Source: Nocardioides ginsengisegetis (GTDB lineage Bacteria; Actinomycetota; Actinomycetes; Propionibacteriales; Nocardioidaceae). Taken from it: DNA of 64,000 nt. Below, piece after piece: positions 39,944 through 49,129 of the stretch. The first letter of the stretch is position 1. Every line of letters begins with the position of its first letter. The notes beneath the pieces were generated by a model. It was not told the DNA's origin, ran no database searches, and was given only the letters and a program-made list of their open reading frames with translations. A program made the position numbers and the translations under genes. The stretch lies in NCBI RefSeq assembly GCF_014138045.1, contig NZ_JACGXA010000001.1, positions 1,597,001 to 1,661,000 of the forward strand. Direction: 5' to 3'.

Positions 39944-40879
39944 ATGCCAGTCGACGAGGCAGAGTTGCTGGCGGGGTTTGAGGCCACCATCGGCCACAAC
40001 GACCGCATCGAGCCGCGAGACTGGATGCCGGAGGGCTATCGCAAGACGTTGATTCGGCAGATCGCCCAGCACGCCCATTCGGAGATCATCGGGATGCAGC
40101 CTGAGGGCACTTGGGTGACCCGCGCGCCCTCCCTACGCCGCAAGGCGATCCTGCTCGCGAAGGTGCAGGACGAGGCCGGTCACGGGCTCTACCTCTACTC
40201 CGCCTGCGAGACCCTCGGCGTCTCCCGCGACGAGCTGACGCGCCGACTGATCGACGGGTCGCAGAAGTACTCCTCCATCTTCAACTACCCGGCCCTCTCG
40301 TACGTCGACGTGGGCACGATCGGCTGGCTCGTCGACGGCGCTGCGATCTGCAACCAGGTGCCGCTGTGCCGCACGTCGTATGGACCCTACGGACGGTCGA
40401 TGATCCGGATTTGCAAGGAGGAGTCCTTCCACCAGCGCCAGGGCTTCGAGCTGCTGGCGACCATGATGCGTGGCACTGACGAGCAGCGCGCGATGGTGCA
40501 GGAGTCGGTCAACCGCTTCTGGTGGCCCGCCCTCATGATGTTCGGCCCGCCCGACGACGACTCGCCCAACTCCGCCCAGTCGATGGCCTGGGGGATCAAG
40601 CGCAACACCAACGACGAGCTGAGACAGCGCATGGTCGACATGACTGTGCCGCAGGCAGACGCCCTGGGGGTGACGCTGCCCGACCCGTCGATCACGTGGA
40701 ACGACGAACGCGGTTCCTACGACTTCGGGGCGCCCGACTGGGAAGAGTTCTGGGATGTCGTGCAGGGCAACGGCCCGTGCAACAAGCAGCGCATCGATCA
40801 CCGCAAGAAGGCATACGACGACGGGGTTTGGGTCCGCGAGGCCGCCATGGCGTTTGCCGCGAAGGGAACAGAGCAGTGA
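39944..40879 (+). CDS. paaA: Phenylacetyl-CoA 1,2-epoxidase catalytic subunit PaaA
   Basis: This 311-residue di-iron oxygenase subunit has a strong AGGAGGAAAG ribosome site. It shows iron-ligand helices with [26 protein letters not shown] (ExxH-type) and [21 protein letters not shown] (ExxH), and the conserved start [38 protein letters not shown]. It epoxidises the aromatic ring of phenylacetyl-CoA with PaaC as structural partner and PaaE as electron donor. It is first in the paaABCDE operon and overlaps paaB by 4 bp. Confidence 0.97.
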   Translation: MPVDEAELLAGFEATIGHNDRIEPRDWMPEGYRKTLIRQIAQHAHSEIIGMQPEGTWVTRAPSLRRKAILLAKVQDEAGHGLYLYSACETLGVSRDELTRRLIDGSQKYSSIFNYPALSYVDVGTIGWLVDGAAICNQVPLCRTSYGPYGRSMIRICKEESFHQRQGFELLATMMRGTDEQRAMVQESVNRFWWPALMMFGPPDDDSPNSAQSMAWGIKRNTNDELRQRMVDMTVPQADALGVTLPDPSITWNDERGSYDFGAPDWEEFWDVVQGNGPCNKQRIDHRKKAYDDGVWVREAAMAFAAKGTEQ

Positions 40880-41178
40880 GCGACATCTTGAAGATCGAAG
40901 CAGAGTGGCCGCTGTACGAGGTGTTCGTCCGTGGTAAGCGAGGGCTCAACCACGTCCACGTCGGATCCCTGCATGCCGCCGACGACCAGATGGCGCTGCA
41001 CCATGCTCGCGACGTCTACACCCGTCGCAATGAAGGCGTCAGCATCTGGGTGGTGCGCTCCAACGCCATCGCTGCGTCGAGCCCGGACGAGAAGGATCCG
41101 TTGTTCGCCCCCAGCGGCGACAAGGTCTACAGGCATCCGACCTTCTACGACATCCCCGACAACGTCCCCCACATGTGA
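40876..41178 (+). CDS. paaB: Epoxidase subunit PaaB
   Basis: The protein has 100 residues from the GTG at 40876, which overlaps the paaA stop (GTGA). The family signature [52 protein letters not shown] is intact, as is the C-terminal [16 protein letters not shown]. PaaB bridges PaaAC dimers in the epoxidase complex. It is 7 bp upstream of paaC. Confidence 0.96.
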   Translation: MSDILKIEAEWPLYEVFVRGKRGLNHVHVGSLHAADDQMALHHARDVYTRRNEGVSIWVVRSNAIAASSPDEKDPLFAPSGDKVYRHPTFYDIPDNVPHM

Positions 41179-41185
41179 GCGCCTG

Positions 41186-42121
41186 ATGACGAACCTGAAC
41201 AACTCCGACGCCAACCCGGTGCACCACGAGCCTCACGAGTCGGTGTACGACGGGCTATTGGTCAACGACGCACACTGGGCCTTCGGTACCGACTTCGAGG
41301 ACCCGCTGGCGGGCGTCGACACGACCGTGCCCGACGGTGTCGACCCGGCTGAGCTGGCGACGTACTGCGTGATGCTTGCCGACGACGCGCTCATCGCGTC
41401 GCAGCGCCTGTCGCAGTGGTGCAGCCGTGCACCCGACCTGGAAGAGGACATCGCGCTCTCCAACATCGCGCTCGACCTCTTGGGCCAAGCCCGGCTCCTC
41501 TACGCGCGGGCCGCCGCAGCCGACCCGTCGATTGTGCCGGCCATGCCTGAGGGATCCCCGGTTCCCCCGGAGGATGCCCTGGCGTTCTTCCGCGGCGACC
41601 AGGAGTTCCGCAATGTCCGGTTGGTCGAGGTGGAGAACGGTGACTTCGCCGAGACCACCGCAAGGCTGCTCATCTTCTCGACGTTCCGGCTCGCGATCTT
41701 GGAGCGGCTCACCGCAAGCCCCGACGCCGTGCTCTCCGCCGTGGCGGCCAAGGGTGTGAAGGAGTTGACGTATCACCGCGACTTCGCCGGCCGCTGGTTC
41801 CTCACGCTCGCGCAGGGGACAGATGAGTCGCGACGCCGGCTGCTCACGGCCCTCGAGGGGCTGTGGTCGCTCAAGTCGGAGCTCTTCGAGCCCCACGCGG
41901 TCGAGGCGAGCGTGGGGGTCGACCCTTCGTCCGTTGCCGATGAGGTCGACCTGATCCTGGAGCAGGTCTTCGCGATGAGTGGCGTCCCGCGTCCTGAGGT
42001 CCTTCCCTTGGCGGGCATCCAGCGCCGCAAGGGCCGCGACGGCCTGCACACCGAGGCGCTGAGCAAGCTCCTGGCAGAGCTGCAGGTCGTTGCACGCGCA
42101 CACCCGATGGGCCAGTGGTGA
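41186..42121 (+). CDS. paaC: Epoxidase structural subunit PaaC
   Basis: The protein has 311 residues from the ATG at 41186. It is a ferritin-like helical protein with LATYCVMLADDALIASQRLSQWCSRAPDLEEDIALSNIALDLLGQARLLY and ELTYHRDFAGRWFLTLAQGTDESRRRL, both conserved in PaaC. It is inactive itself but holds PaaA in its active form. It overlaps paaD by 4 bp. Confidence 0.96.
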   Translation: MTNLNNSDANPVHHEPHESVYDGLLVNDAHWAFGTDFEDPLAGVDTTVPDGVDPAELATYCVMLADDALIASQRLSQWCSRAPDLEEDIALSNIALDLLGQARLLYARAAAADPSIVPAMPEGSPVPPEDALAFFRGDQEFRNVRLVEVENGDFAETTARLLIFSTFRLAILERLTASPDAVLSAVAAKGVKELTYHRDFAGRWFLTLAQGTDESRRRLLTALEGLWSLKSELFEPHAVEASVGVDPSSVADEVDLILEQVFAMSGVPRPEVLPLAGIQRRKGRDGLHTEALSKLLAELQVVARAHPMGQW

Positions 42122-42618
42122 GCGTGGAGGCGCTCGAGCGGGCCCGCGCTGTCGCGGCCACCGTCACCGACCCCGAGATGCCGATGCTCACCCTCGCGGA
42201 CCTCGGCGTACTGCGCGATGTCGCCGTGGGCGCGGACGGCCGGCTAGTCGTCTCGATCACGCCGACGTACTCTGGCTGCCCGGCCATGGCCACCATGCGT
42301 GACGACCTGGTGCACCGCCTTCAAGCCTCGGGGTTCGATGATATTACGGTCAAGGTGTCGCTGCATCCGGCCTGGACATCGGACTGGATCACCCAACGAG
42401 GCCGCAACGCCCTGGCTGAGCACGGCATCTCACCTCCGGGCGTCGCGCCGAGCGGCCCGGTGCTGCTCTCACTGCTCCCAATCCGCCGAGAGGTGAGCTG
42501 CCCGCGCTGCCAGTCGGACGACGTGTCGCTGACCTCCGAGTTCGGGAGTACAGCGTGCAAGGCGATGTACCAGTGCCGTGCATGCCTCGAGCCGTTCGAC
42601 CATGTGAAAGAGATCTGA
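42118..42618 (+). CDS. paaD: PaaD, Fe-S maturation-type subunit of the epoxidase operon
   Basis: The protein has 166 residues from the GTG at 42118 (GTGA overlap with paaC); a GTG one codon earlier is also possible. The MIP18/DUF59-type domain (VTDPEMPMLTLADLGVLRDVAV, TPTYSGCPAMATMRDDL) is followed by a C-terminal four-cysteine zinc/iron motif (SCPRC near 130, QCRAC near 155). PaaD is thought to help assemble the iron centre of the epoxidase complex. It overlaps paaE by 1 bp. Confidence 0.95.
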   Translation: MSVEALERARAVAATVTDPEMPMLTLADLGVLRDVAVGADGRLVVSITPTYSGCPAMATMRDDLVHRLQASGFDDITVKVSLHPAWTSDWITQRGRNALAEHGISPPGVAPSGPVLLSLLPIRREVSCPRCQSDDVSLTSEFGSTACKAMYQCRACLEPFDHVKEI

Positions 42619-43688
42619 TGACCGAGACGCTCACCCGGGCCGGGTTCCACTCACTGACCGTGGCCGCCATCGAGCCGCTCACCGTCGACGCTGCAGCGGT
42701 CACGTTCGACGTCCCCCCGGAACTCGTTGCAGCGTTCGACTTCGCAGCCGGCCAGTCGCTCACGCTGCGGCGCATCATCGACGACGTCGAACACCGGCGC
42801 ACCTACTCGATCTGTTCCGGCGTCGGTGAGCGTCCACGGATCGGCGTGCGCGCGATACCTGACGGCCTCTTCTCATCCTGGCTCGTGCACGATGTACGCC
42901 CCGGAGACGTCGTGGAAGTCCAGACTCCCAGTGGCAATTTCCGGGCCATACCGGACGCGGGTGAGAGGCATCTGTGCATCGCCGCCGGTTCGGGCATCAC
43001 CCCGATGCTGTCGATCGCCACGTCGGTCCTAGCCAACCCGAACACTCAGCTGACCCTGCTCTACGGCAACCGCACGACAAGTTCAGTGATGTTCGCCGAG
43101 GACCTGGCCGACCTCAAGAACCGCTACGGCTCGCAGTTCGACCTCATGCACGTTCTCTCACGGGAACCCCGCGACGTAGAGCTCTTCTCCGGACGGCTCG
43201 ACGCGGAGAAGCTCCGCATTATCCTGACGGCCCTCGTGCCGCTGGCAGCGGTCGACCACGTCTGGCTGTGCGGGCCGTTCGCGATGACCGCCGACGCCAG
43301 AGAGGTCCTGACCGACCTTGGGGTGGCGCCCCAGAAGGTGCACTTCGAGCTCTTCTTCGTCGACGAACCGCCGCCACAGCTGCGTCACGCCGACAAGGTC
43401 GTCGAGGGCGTCACGAGTGACGTGACCGTCGTACTCGACGGCCGCAGCACCACCACGCCCATGCCACGCGAGAAGACCATCCTCGACGCGGCCCAGGAGT
43501 CGAGAACCGATCTGCCGTTCGCCTGCAAGGGCGGGGTCTGCGGCACCTGCCGGGCCAATGTGCGCCATGGCGAGGTCGACATGGTCCGCAACTACGCCCT
43601 CGAGCCCACCGAGGTAGAGCAAGGGTTCATCCTCACCTGCCAGTCGTTCCCGGTCAGCGACAACGTCACCGTCGACTTCGACGCCTGA
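42618..43688 (+). CDS. paaE: Epoxidase reductase PaaE
   Basis: The protein has 356 residues from the ATG at 42618. The flavin domain has RRTYSICSGVG (FAD site), the NADPH domain has CIAAGSGITPMLSIATSVL, and a C-terminal plant-type 2Fe-2S ferredoxin has CKGGVCGTCRANV and a final ILTCQS. It passes electrons from NADPH to PaaA. It is the last of the paaABCDE set, 24 bp before the thiolase gene. Confidence 0.96.
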   Translation: MTETLTRAGFHSLTVAAIEPLTVDAAAVTFDVPPELVAAFDFAAGQSLTLRRIIDDVEHRRTYSICSGVGERPRIGVRAIPDGLFSSWLVHDVRPGDVVEVQTPSGNFRAIPDAGERHLCIAAGSGITPMLSIATSVLANPNTQLTLLYGNRTTSSVMFAEDLADLKNRYGSQFDLMHVLSREPRDVELFSGRLDAEKLRIILTALVPLAAVDHVWLCGPFAMTADAREVLTDLGVAPQKVHFELFFVDEPPPQLRHADKVVEGVTSDVTVVLDGRSTTTPMPREKTILDAAQESRTDLPFACKGGVCGTCRANVRHGEVDMVRNYALEPTEVEQGFILTCQSFPVSDNVTVDFDA

Positions 43689-43712
43689 TCGCCAATCCTC
43701 AGTAGGAGAATC

Positions 43713-44879
43713 ATGTCCGAGGCCTTCATCCTCGACGGAGTCCGCACGCCCATCGGCCGGTACGGCGGCGGGCTGGCCGGCGTCCGCCCCGACGACCTCG
43801 CCGCGCTCGTCGTCAGCGAGGCGGTGACCCGAGCGGGAATCGACCCCGAGTTGATCGACGAGGTCGTGTTCGGTGGCGCCAACCAGGCTGGCGAGGACAA
43901 CCGCAACGTCGCTCGGATGGCAACCTTGCTGGCCGGGTTGCCGAACTCCATCCCGGGCTTCACGGTCAACCGGCTGTGCGCCAGTGGGCTGACCGCCATC
44001 ATCATCGCTCGGCAGATGATCGCCGCCGGTGACGCGGACGTCGTTGTGGCCGGCGGTGTCGAGTCGATGACCCGAGCGCCGTGGGTGGCGGAGAAGCCGT
44101 CGAAGGCATGGGCCAAGCCAGGTGCGTCCTACGACACGTCGATTGGGTGGCGCTTCACCAACCCGGCCTTCGGAGCCGAGACGACGCGGTCGATGCCTCA
44201 GACCGCCGAGCGTATCGCTGAGCTGTGGAAACTGACCCGTGAGGAGCTCGACGCGTTCGCACTGCGGTCCCACCAGCGGGCGGTCGATGCTCGGAAGAAC
44301 GGTCGCTTCGCCCAGGAGATCGTGCCTGCCGGTGAGCTCATCGAGGACGAGGGTCCGCGTGCCGACACCAGTCTCGATCGGCTAGCCGGACTCCACCCGG
44401 TGAACCACGCCGACGGTGTCATCACCGCAGGGAACTCAAGCTCCCTGAACGACGGTGCCGCCGCGGTGGTCGTGGTGAGCGAGCGTCTCGCCGAGAAGCA
44501 CGGTCTCTCGCCCCGGGCTCGTCTCGTCGCCGGCGCAAGTGCGGGGGTCGCTCCCGAGATCATGGGGATCGGACCGGTTCCGGCGACCCGCAAGGTACTG
44601 GAGCGCACCGGCTGGAGCGTCGGTGACCTGGACGCGGTCGAGCTCAACGAGGCCTTCGCCTCCCAGTCGATCGCCTGCATCCGCGAACTCGGACTCGAGG
44701 ACGACATCGTGAACGCAGACGGCGGCGCCATCGCGCTCGGCCACCCGCTGGGCGCTTCGGGTGCCCGCCTAGCCATCACGCTCCTCGGCCGTCTCGAGCG
44801 GTCGGACGCGCGGCGCGGCCTGGCCACGATGTGCGTTGGTGTGGGCCAAGGCACGGCGCTTCTCCTGGAGCGACCATGA
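43713..44879 (+). CDS. paaJ: Thiolase PaaJ (3-oxoadipyl-CoA / 3-oxo-5,6-dehydrosuberyl-CoA thiolase)
   Basis: This 388-residue protein has an AGGAG ribosome site. The acyl-accepting cysteine is in NRLCASGLTAI, the C-terminal His in GGAIALGHPLGASGARL, and the second cysteine in MCVGVGQGTALL. The N-terminus MSEAFILDGVRTPIGRYGG matches PaaJ/PcaF-type thiolases. In the pathway it releases acetyl-CoA twice. It could also serve 3-oxoadipyl-CoA from other aromatic routes. It overlaps the next gene by 4 bp. Confidence 0.88.
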   Translation: MSEAFILDGVRTPIGRYGGGLAGVRPDDLAALVVSEAVTRAGIDPELIDEVVFGGANQAGEDNRNVARMATLLAGLPNSIPGFTVNRLCASGLTAIIIARQMIAAGDADVVVAGGVESMTRAPWVAEKPSKAWAKPGASYDTSIGWRFTNPAFGAETTRSMPQTAERIAELWKLTREELDAFALRSHQRAVDARKNGRFAQEIVPAGELIEDEGPRADTSLDRLAGLHPVNHADGVITAGNSSSLNDGAAAVVVVSERLAEKHGLSPRARLVAGASAGVAPEIMGIGPVPATRKVLERTGWSVGDLDAVELNEAFASQSIACIRELGLEDDIVNADGGAIALGHPLGASGARLAITLLGRLERSDARRGLATMCVGVGQGTALLLERP

Positions 44880-45613
44880 CCGACCCGGTGCTGGTCACCG
44901 AGACCGCGGACAGATTCTTCGTCCTACTCAACCGGCCGGAGGCCCGCAACGCCATCGACTTGGACATGGTCGAGGCTCTGCACGACGTGTGTCATCGGCT
45001 CGAAACCGAGCCAAAGGTGGCCATGATCCGCGGAACGGGCGGAACGTTCGCCGCCGGAGCCGACATCGCCCAGCTCTCCAAGCGCCGCCGCGACGACGCC
45101 CTGCGCGGCATCAACTCCGGCATCTTCGACCGCATCAGGCGGCTACCGATGCCCGTCATCGGGCTCATCGATGGCTACGCCCTCGGCGGCGGAGCCGAGC
45201 TCGCGTACGCCTGCGACTTCCGCATCGGCACACCGACGACCAAGATCGGCAACCCCGAGCCAGGGCTGGGGATTCTCGCCGCTGCCGGCGCCGGGTGGCG
45301 GCTCAAGGAACTCGTCGGAGAACCCCTGGCCAAGGAAATCCTGCTGGCCGGCCGCATCCTCGATGCCGACGAGGCGCTGGCCTGCCACCTCCTCAACGAA
45401 GTCGCTGAGGACGTGGAAACCGCCGGGCACCGACTGGCAGACCGGATCGTCGCCCAGGCACCGTTGGCCATCCGGCTGACCAAATCGTTGTTCCACGCAC
45501 CGCCCGACGCCCACCCGCTGATCGACGATATTGCCCAGGCGGTGCTCTTCGAGACGGAGGACAAGCACGAGCGCATGAAGGCATTCCTGGACCGCAAGAA
45601 GGTGAAGTCATGA
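44876..45613 (+). CDS. paaF: Enoyl-CoA hydratase PaaF-like
   Basis: The protein has 245 residues from the ATG at 44876 (ATGA). The crotonase fold has FVLLNRPEARNAIDLDMVEAL and the oxyanion hole TFAAGADIAQL. VIGLIDGYALGGGAELAYACDFRIG follows, and TKIGNPEPGLGILAAAGAGWRLKELVG holds one of the catalytic-acid positions. It probably hydrates 2,3-dehydroadipyl-CoA in the lower part of the pathway. It overlaps paaH by 4 bp. Confidence 0.87.
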   Translation: MTDPVLVTETADRFFVLLNRPEARNAIDLDMVEALHDVCHRLETEPKVAMIRGTGGTFAAGADIAQLSKRRRDDALRGINSGIFDRIRRLPMPVIGLIDGYALGGGAELAYACDFRIGTPTTKIGNPEPGLGILAAAGAGWRLKELVGEPLAKEILLAGRILDADEALACHLLNEVAEDVETAGHRLADRIVAQAPLAIRLTKSLFHAPPDAHPLIDDIAQAVLFETEDKHERMKAFLDRKKVKS

Positions 45614-46434
45614 CTATCCCCAACCAGGTCGGTGTATACGGCGGAGGACGGATGGGTGCCGGTATCGCGCATGCATTCCTCGTCGCCGGAGGCGACGTGA
45701 CGGTCATCGAGACCGGCCAAGCCGCAGCCCTGGCCGCCGCCAACCGCGTCGAGACGAGTCTGGCCAAGGCCAAGGAGCGTGGCATCGATGTTGCGGGGTC
45801 GTTGACGGTCGCCACGGACCCGGCCGCGCTGTCCCAAGCAGGCTTGGTGATCGAGGCCGTCCCAGAGCTGCCCGGGCTCAAGATCGAGGTGCTTGCCACC
45901 ATCGAGCGGGTCGCGCCCCAGGCGTTCGTGGCCACGAACACGAGCTCGCTCTCGATCGACGAGCTCGCACTCGCGTTAAAGAAGCCGAAGCAGTTCATCG
46001 GCCTGCACTTCTTCAACCCGGTGCCTGCCAGCGACCTCGTCGAGGTCGTCGTCGGCACCCAGACCGACCCCGCTCTCGTCGAGCAGGCACAGGGTTGGGT
46101 CGAGTTGCTGGGCAAGACCGCCATCACGGTCAAGGACTCGCCGGGCTTCGCCAGCAGCCGCCTGGGCGTCGGGCTCGCCCTGGAGGCCATGCGCATGCTC
46201 GACGAGAACGTCGCCTCCGCCCACGACATCGACACCGCGATGACGCTCGGCTACAGGCACCCCGTCGGGCCGTTGAGGACGACAGACATCGTCGGCCTCG
46301 ACGTGCGCTTGGCCATCGCGGAGTACCTCGAGCGCGAGCTCGGACCACGCTTCGCGCCGCCGCAGATCCTCCGCGACAAGGTCGCCGCAGGCCAACTCGG
46401 CCGCAAGACGGGAGAGGGGTTCTACAAGTGGTGA
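45610..46434 (+). CDS. paaH: 3-hydroxyacyl-CoA dehydrogenase PaaH-like
   Basis: This 274-residue protein has the NAD fold QVGVYGGGRMGAGIAHAFLVAGGDV. VIEAVPELPGLKIEVLATIE, TNTSSLSIDELA and the catalytic GLHFFNPVPASDLVEVVVG follow. The C-terminal dimerisation domain ends LGRKTGEGFYKW. It oxidises 3-hydroxyadipyl-CoA. The length (about 280) matches short-chain single-function enzymes rather than the longer PaaH of enteric bacteria. Its stop overlaps the remnant of paaI. Confidence 0.88.
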   Translation: MTIPNQVGVYGGGRMGAGIAHAFLVAGGDVTVIETGQAAALAAANRVETSLAKAKERGIDVAGSLTVATDPAALSQAGLVIEAVPELPGLKIEVLATIERVAPQAFVATNTSSLSIDELALALKKPKQFIGLHFFNPVPASDLVEVVVGTQTDPALVEQAQGWVELLGKTAITVKDSPGFASSRLGVGLALEAMRMLDENVASAHDIDTAMTLGYRHPVGPLRTTDIVGLDVRLAIAEYLERELGPRFAPPQILRDKVAAGQLGRKTGEGFYKW

Positions 46435-46709
46435 GCAACCCGGACTTCGGCGACAAGATGTGGTCGACGGACTTCTCGAGCAAGGCGCTCGGCATGACGC
46501 TTCGAAAGCATCGCACCCGGCCGGGCTCACATCGCGATGGTCATCGAGACGACGTGTAGAGGCGTTACGACCTGGGCCATGGCGGCGTGATCGTCCCGCT
46601 CGCCGGCTCTGCGATCGACGTAGCCTGCCGCTCAGGGATCTACGTCACGGTGCGGGTGGGCGACAAGCTCAACGCGGAGTCCCGTGGGCGCAGCCTGGCT
46701 ATCGGCTGA
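46431..46709 (+). pseudogene. paaI: Decayed paaI (hot-dog thioesterase) remnant
   Basis: The GTG at 46431 overlaps the paaH stop (GTGA). Translation reads SNPDFGDKMWSTDFSSKALGMTL, the normal start of actinobacterial PaaI. It then continues only by changing frame: IAPGRAHIAMVIETT in one frame and YDLGHGGVIVPLAGSAIDVAC in another. After that, RSGIYVTVRVGDKLNAESRG jumps to the C-terminal end, so about 40 central residues are missing. It ends LAIG and a stop at 46707. At least two frameshifts and an internal deletion make the gene non-functional. PaaI normally removes dead-end CoA thioesters. Confidence 0.8.
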
Positions 46710-47313
46710 GGCCGTCGAAGGCGATAGCTGTGACCGCATCGGCGATAACACCGGGTTCATAGCGGCCATCTGGCCGGACCCACTCGATGAGCGAGTTCAC
46801 CATGCCGAAGAGCAGCTTGCTGGTGAGATCGGCCGGAATGTCGTCGCGAAGTCCCCCCTCGCCCACCGCGGCAGTGACCAGCTCGGCCAGTTTGTCGTCG
46901 AGCTCTCGGCGTCGGCGCAGTGCCTCGAGCTCTACGGCTGTGTTGCCTCGAACCCGAAGCAGCAGCGTCACCGCCGGGAGGTGGGCGACGAGAATCTCGA
47001 CGCTGCCCCGGACTGCGAGGCGAAGCCGGTCATGCGCCGTGCCCTCCGCGTTTGTCCGGGTGGCCTCAATCATGTCGGTGAGCCCATGGAGTGCCTCGTT
47101 GAGCGCCTGCTCCAGCAGGTGCTCCTTGCTCGGAACATGGTGATAGATCGCGGACTTGGTGAAGCCAAGCTCCTTGGCGAGGTCACCCATGCTCGTGCCC
47201 TCGTAGCCCTGTCGGTTGAACAGGTCGATCGCGTGCCTTAGCACGGTTGCCTGGTCGTACCCCGGCCTGCCACGGCCGCGATTAGCGAACTGGGTTGAGG
47301 GCTGGTTAGTCAC
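46699..47313 (-). CDS. paaR: TetR-family regulator PaaR
   Basis: This 204-residue protein has an N-terminal helix-turn-helix, VLRHAIDLFNRQGYEGTSMGDLAKELGFTKSAIYHHVPSKEHLLEQAL, of standard TetR form. A helical ligand domain (VEILVAHLPAVTLLLRVRGNTAVELEALRRRRELDD) matches the PaaR/FadR-like group that senses acyl-CoAs. It converges with the paa operon, its 3' end overlapping the paaI remnant by 11 bp. It probably represses through the palindrome at 39908. Confidence 0.85.
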   Translation of the reverse strand: MTNQPSTQFANRGRGRPGYDQATVLRHAIDLFNRQGYEGTSMGDLAKELGFTKSAIYHHVPSKEHLLEQALNEALHGLTDMIEATRTNAEGTAHDRLRLAVRGSVEILVAHLPAVTLLLRVRGNTAVELEALRRRRELDDKLAELVTAAVGEGGLRDDIPADLTSKLLFGMVNSLIEWVRPDGRYEPGVIADAVTAIAFDGLSR

Positions 47314-47450
47314 CCATCCACCCTCCCATAGGGGGCGCGGTTCAGGAGTGATGAGGACTGTTCCCGGAGCGTTGCCAAATCAATCGAGATCGAATAATAT
47401 GGCCTCGAAGTAAATAGGTAGACGCATAGGAGACAGGTACTAGAGCTGCG

Positions 47451-47945
47451 ATGACAAAGTTGACGTTCGCCGACATCACTCCTGCGCGGAAGGGGCGAGT
47501 GTTTGCGGACTTCACTCTCGGCCAAACGTTCGTGCATCATTGGGGGCGGACACTCGGCGAGTCCGACGGGACAGCGTTCGGTTGCCTCACCTTGAACTAC
47601 AACCCGATCTACTTGAATGCCGAGTTCGCCGCTGAGCGGGGTCACCACGTGCGCCCCCTCAATCCGTATCTCGCGTTTCTGACGGTTCTCGGACTGTCGG
47701 TCGAGGACCTGAGCGAGGGTAGCGTCGAGGGCGCGTTCCTCGGGATCGATGACCTCGCCTACTACGAAACCGTGACTGCCGGAGACACCCTGGTCGCACG
47801 GAGCGAAGTCGTTGGCATGCGCCCGTCCGAGAGCCGTCCGGGTTCGGGAGTCGTCACCTGGCGCACACGGGGCTTCAACCAGCACGGGAACAAGGTGCTG
47901 GCGTTCACCAGGACCAACATCGTGGGAAGTACGACCACGTCATGA
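47451..47945 (+). CDS. MaoC-family hydratase-like protein lacking the usual His
   Basis: This 164-residue hot-dog protein begins MTKLTFADITPARKGRVFADF. At the usual catalytic loop it reads LNYNPIYLNAEFA instead of DxNPxHxD, so the Asp/His pair is absent. The rest (ITPARKGRVFADFTLGQTFVHHWGRTLGESD, YYETVTAGDTLVARSEV, TRGFNQHGNKVLAFTRTN) fits MaoC proteins of the itaconyl/mesaconyl-CoA hydratase type. It is the first gene of a five-gene operon with a second MaoC gene that keeps the His. The two may form one heteromeric hydratase. It overlaps the acyl-CoA dehydrogenase by 4 bp. The upstream gap is AT-rich and probably carries the promoter. Confidence 0.75.
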   Translation: MTKLTFADITPARKGRVFADFTLGQTFVHHWGRTLGESDGTAFGCLTLNYNPIYLNAEFAAERGHHVRPLNPYLAFLTVLGLSVEDLSEGSVEGAFLGIDDLAYYETVTAGDTLVARSEVVGMRPSESRPGSGVVTWRTRGFNQHGNKVLAFTRTNIVGSTTTS

Positions 47946-49129
47946 GCGCGACCACGTGGGGACGAACGACCCAACTGACTGAGGAGCAGCAGCATATTCA
48001 GCGGCTCGCTCGACAGTTCGCGATGGATGAGGTCCTCCCGCTGGCGAACGAGTTGGACCCGATCGGTGGCAAGATCCCGCCAACCTTGATCCAGAGAATG
48101 GGTGAGGTCGGGTTCTTCGCGATCATGACTTCGGTCGAAGACGGTGGGCTGGGGCTCGGTGCGCTCGAGTACATCCTTGTGACCGAGGAGCTCGCACGCG
48201 CGTGGATGAGTGTGTCCAGCATCATCCGTAGCAGCATGTTGCCTCGAGGACTGAGCGTCGAGAAACGCGCGAAGTACATGCATCGTGCCGTCATGGGCGA
48301 ATATCTCGGTGCGTTCTCCCTCTCTGAGCCGGACACCGGATCCGATGCCGCGAGCATCACCTGTCGCGCCGTCCTCGACGGGAGCGAGTGGGTCATCAAC
48401 GGCGCCAAGATGTGGTGCACCAACGCTGACAGAGCGGATTACATCGTCGTGTTCGCCCGGACATCAGCGCCTCCGACGGAGGACAAGCGGCACCTTGGAA
48501 TCAGCGCGTTTTTCGTAGAGAAGGAGCCCGGCGGATTCCCGTCGGGTATCCACGCCGCAGCGGCTCGCAAGATCGGCTACACCGGGTGGGACACCTTCGA
48601 GCTGGTCTTCGACAACTTCCGTGTACCTGCCGATGCCCTTCTCGGAGATGAAGGCAAGGGCTTCTACGCTGGAATGTCGAGTCTGGAACTCGCCCGGGTT
48701 CACACGGCGGCGCGCGCCGTCGGGCTCGCAAGCGCCGCCCTGGAAGATGCAGTGACTTTCGCTCAGCGCCGTCTCCAATTCGGGCATCCGATCTCAGAGT
48801 TCCAGGCACTTCGTTTCAAGATCGGCGATATGGCTGCCCAGATCGAGGCGGCTCGACAGCTCACCTACGCGGCCGCTCGTGCAATCGACGCTGGCGAGAA
48901 ATGTGGAGCGCTCGCCTCCGCCGCCAAGTACATCGCCTCGGAGATGGCTGAAAAGGTCACCAGTGAGGGTCTTCAGATCCACGGGGGGGCGGGTTACACC
49001 ACGGACTTCGCTGCCCAGCGGTACTGGCGGGAGGCCCGACTCACGAAGATCTTCGAAGGGACGTCCGAAATCCAGCTGAAGATCTTGTCGGACGACGTTC
49101 TGGGCAAGGCTCCTGGGACCGGCCGATGA
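47942..49129 (+). CDS. Acyl-CoA dehydrogenase
   Basis: This 395-residue FAD enzyme has GEYLGAFSLSEPDTGSDAASI, WVINGAKMWCTNADRADYIVVFART, RKIGYTGWDTFELVFDNFRVP and a late catalytic-base region TKIFEGTSEIQLKILSDDVLG (EGT, with the Glu of the medium/short-chain type). It would desaturate an acyl-CoA, so that the MaoC proteins can hydrate the product and the CitE-like lyase can cleave it. It is shorter than methylsuccinyl-CoA dehydrogenases (about 550 residues), so that exact identity is unlikely. It overlaps both neighbours by 4 bp. Confidence 0.9.
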   Translation: MSATTWGRTTQLTEEQQHIQRLARQFAMDEVLPLANELDPIGGKIPPTLIQRMGEVGFFAIMTSVEDGGLGLGALEYILVTEELARAWMSVSSIIRSSMLPRGLSVEKRAKYMHRAVMGEYLGAFSLSEPDTGSDAASITCRAVLDGSEWVINGAKMWCTNADRADYIVVFARTSAPPTEDKRHLGISAFFVEKEPGGFPSGIHAAAARKIGYTGWDTFELVFDNFRVPADALLGDEGKGFYAGMSSLELARVHTAARAVGLASAALEDAVTFAQRRLQFGHPISEFQALRFKIGDMAAQIEAARQLTYAAARAIDAGEKCGALASAAKYIASEMAEKVTSEGLQIHGGAGYTTDFAAQRYWREARLTKIFEGTSEIQLKILSDDVLGKAPGTGR

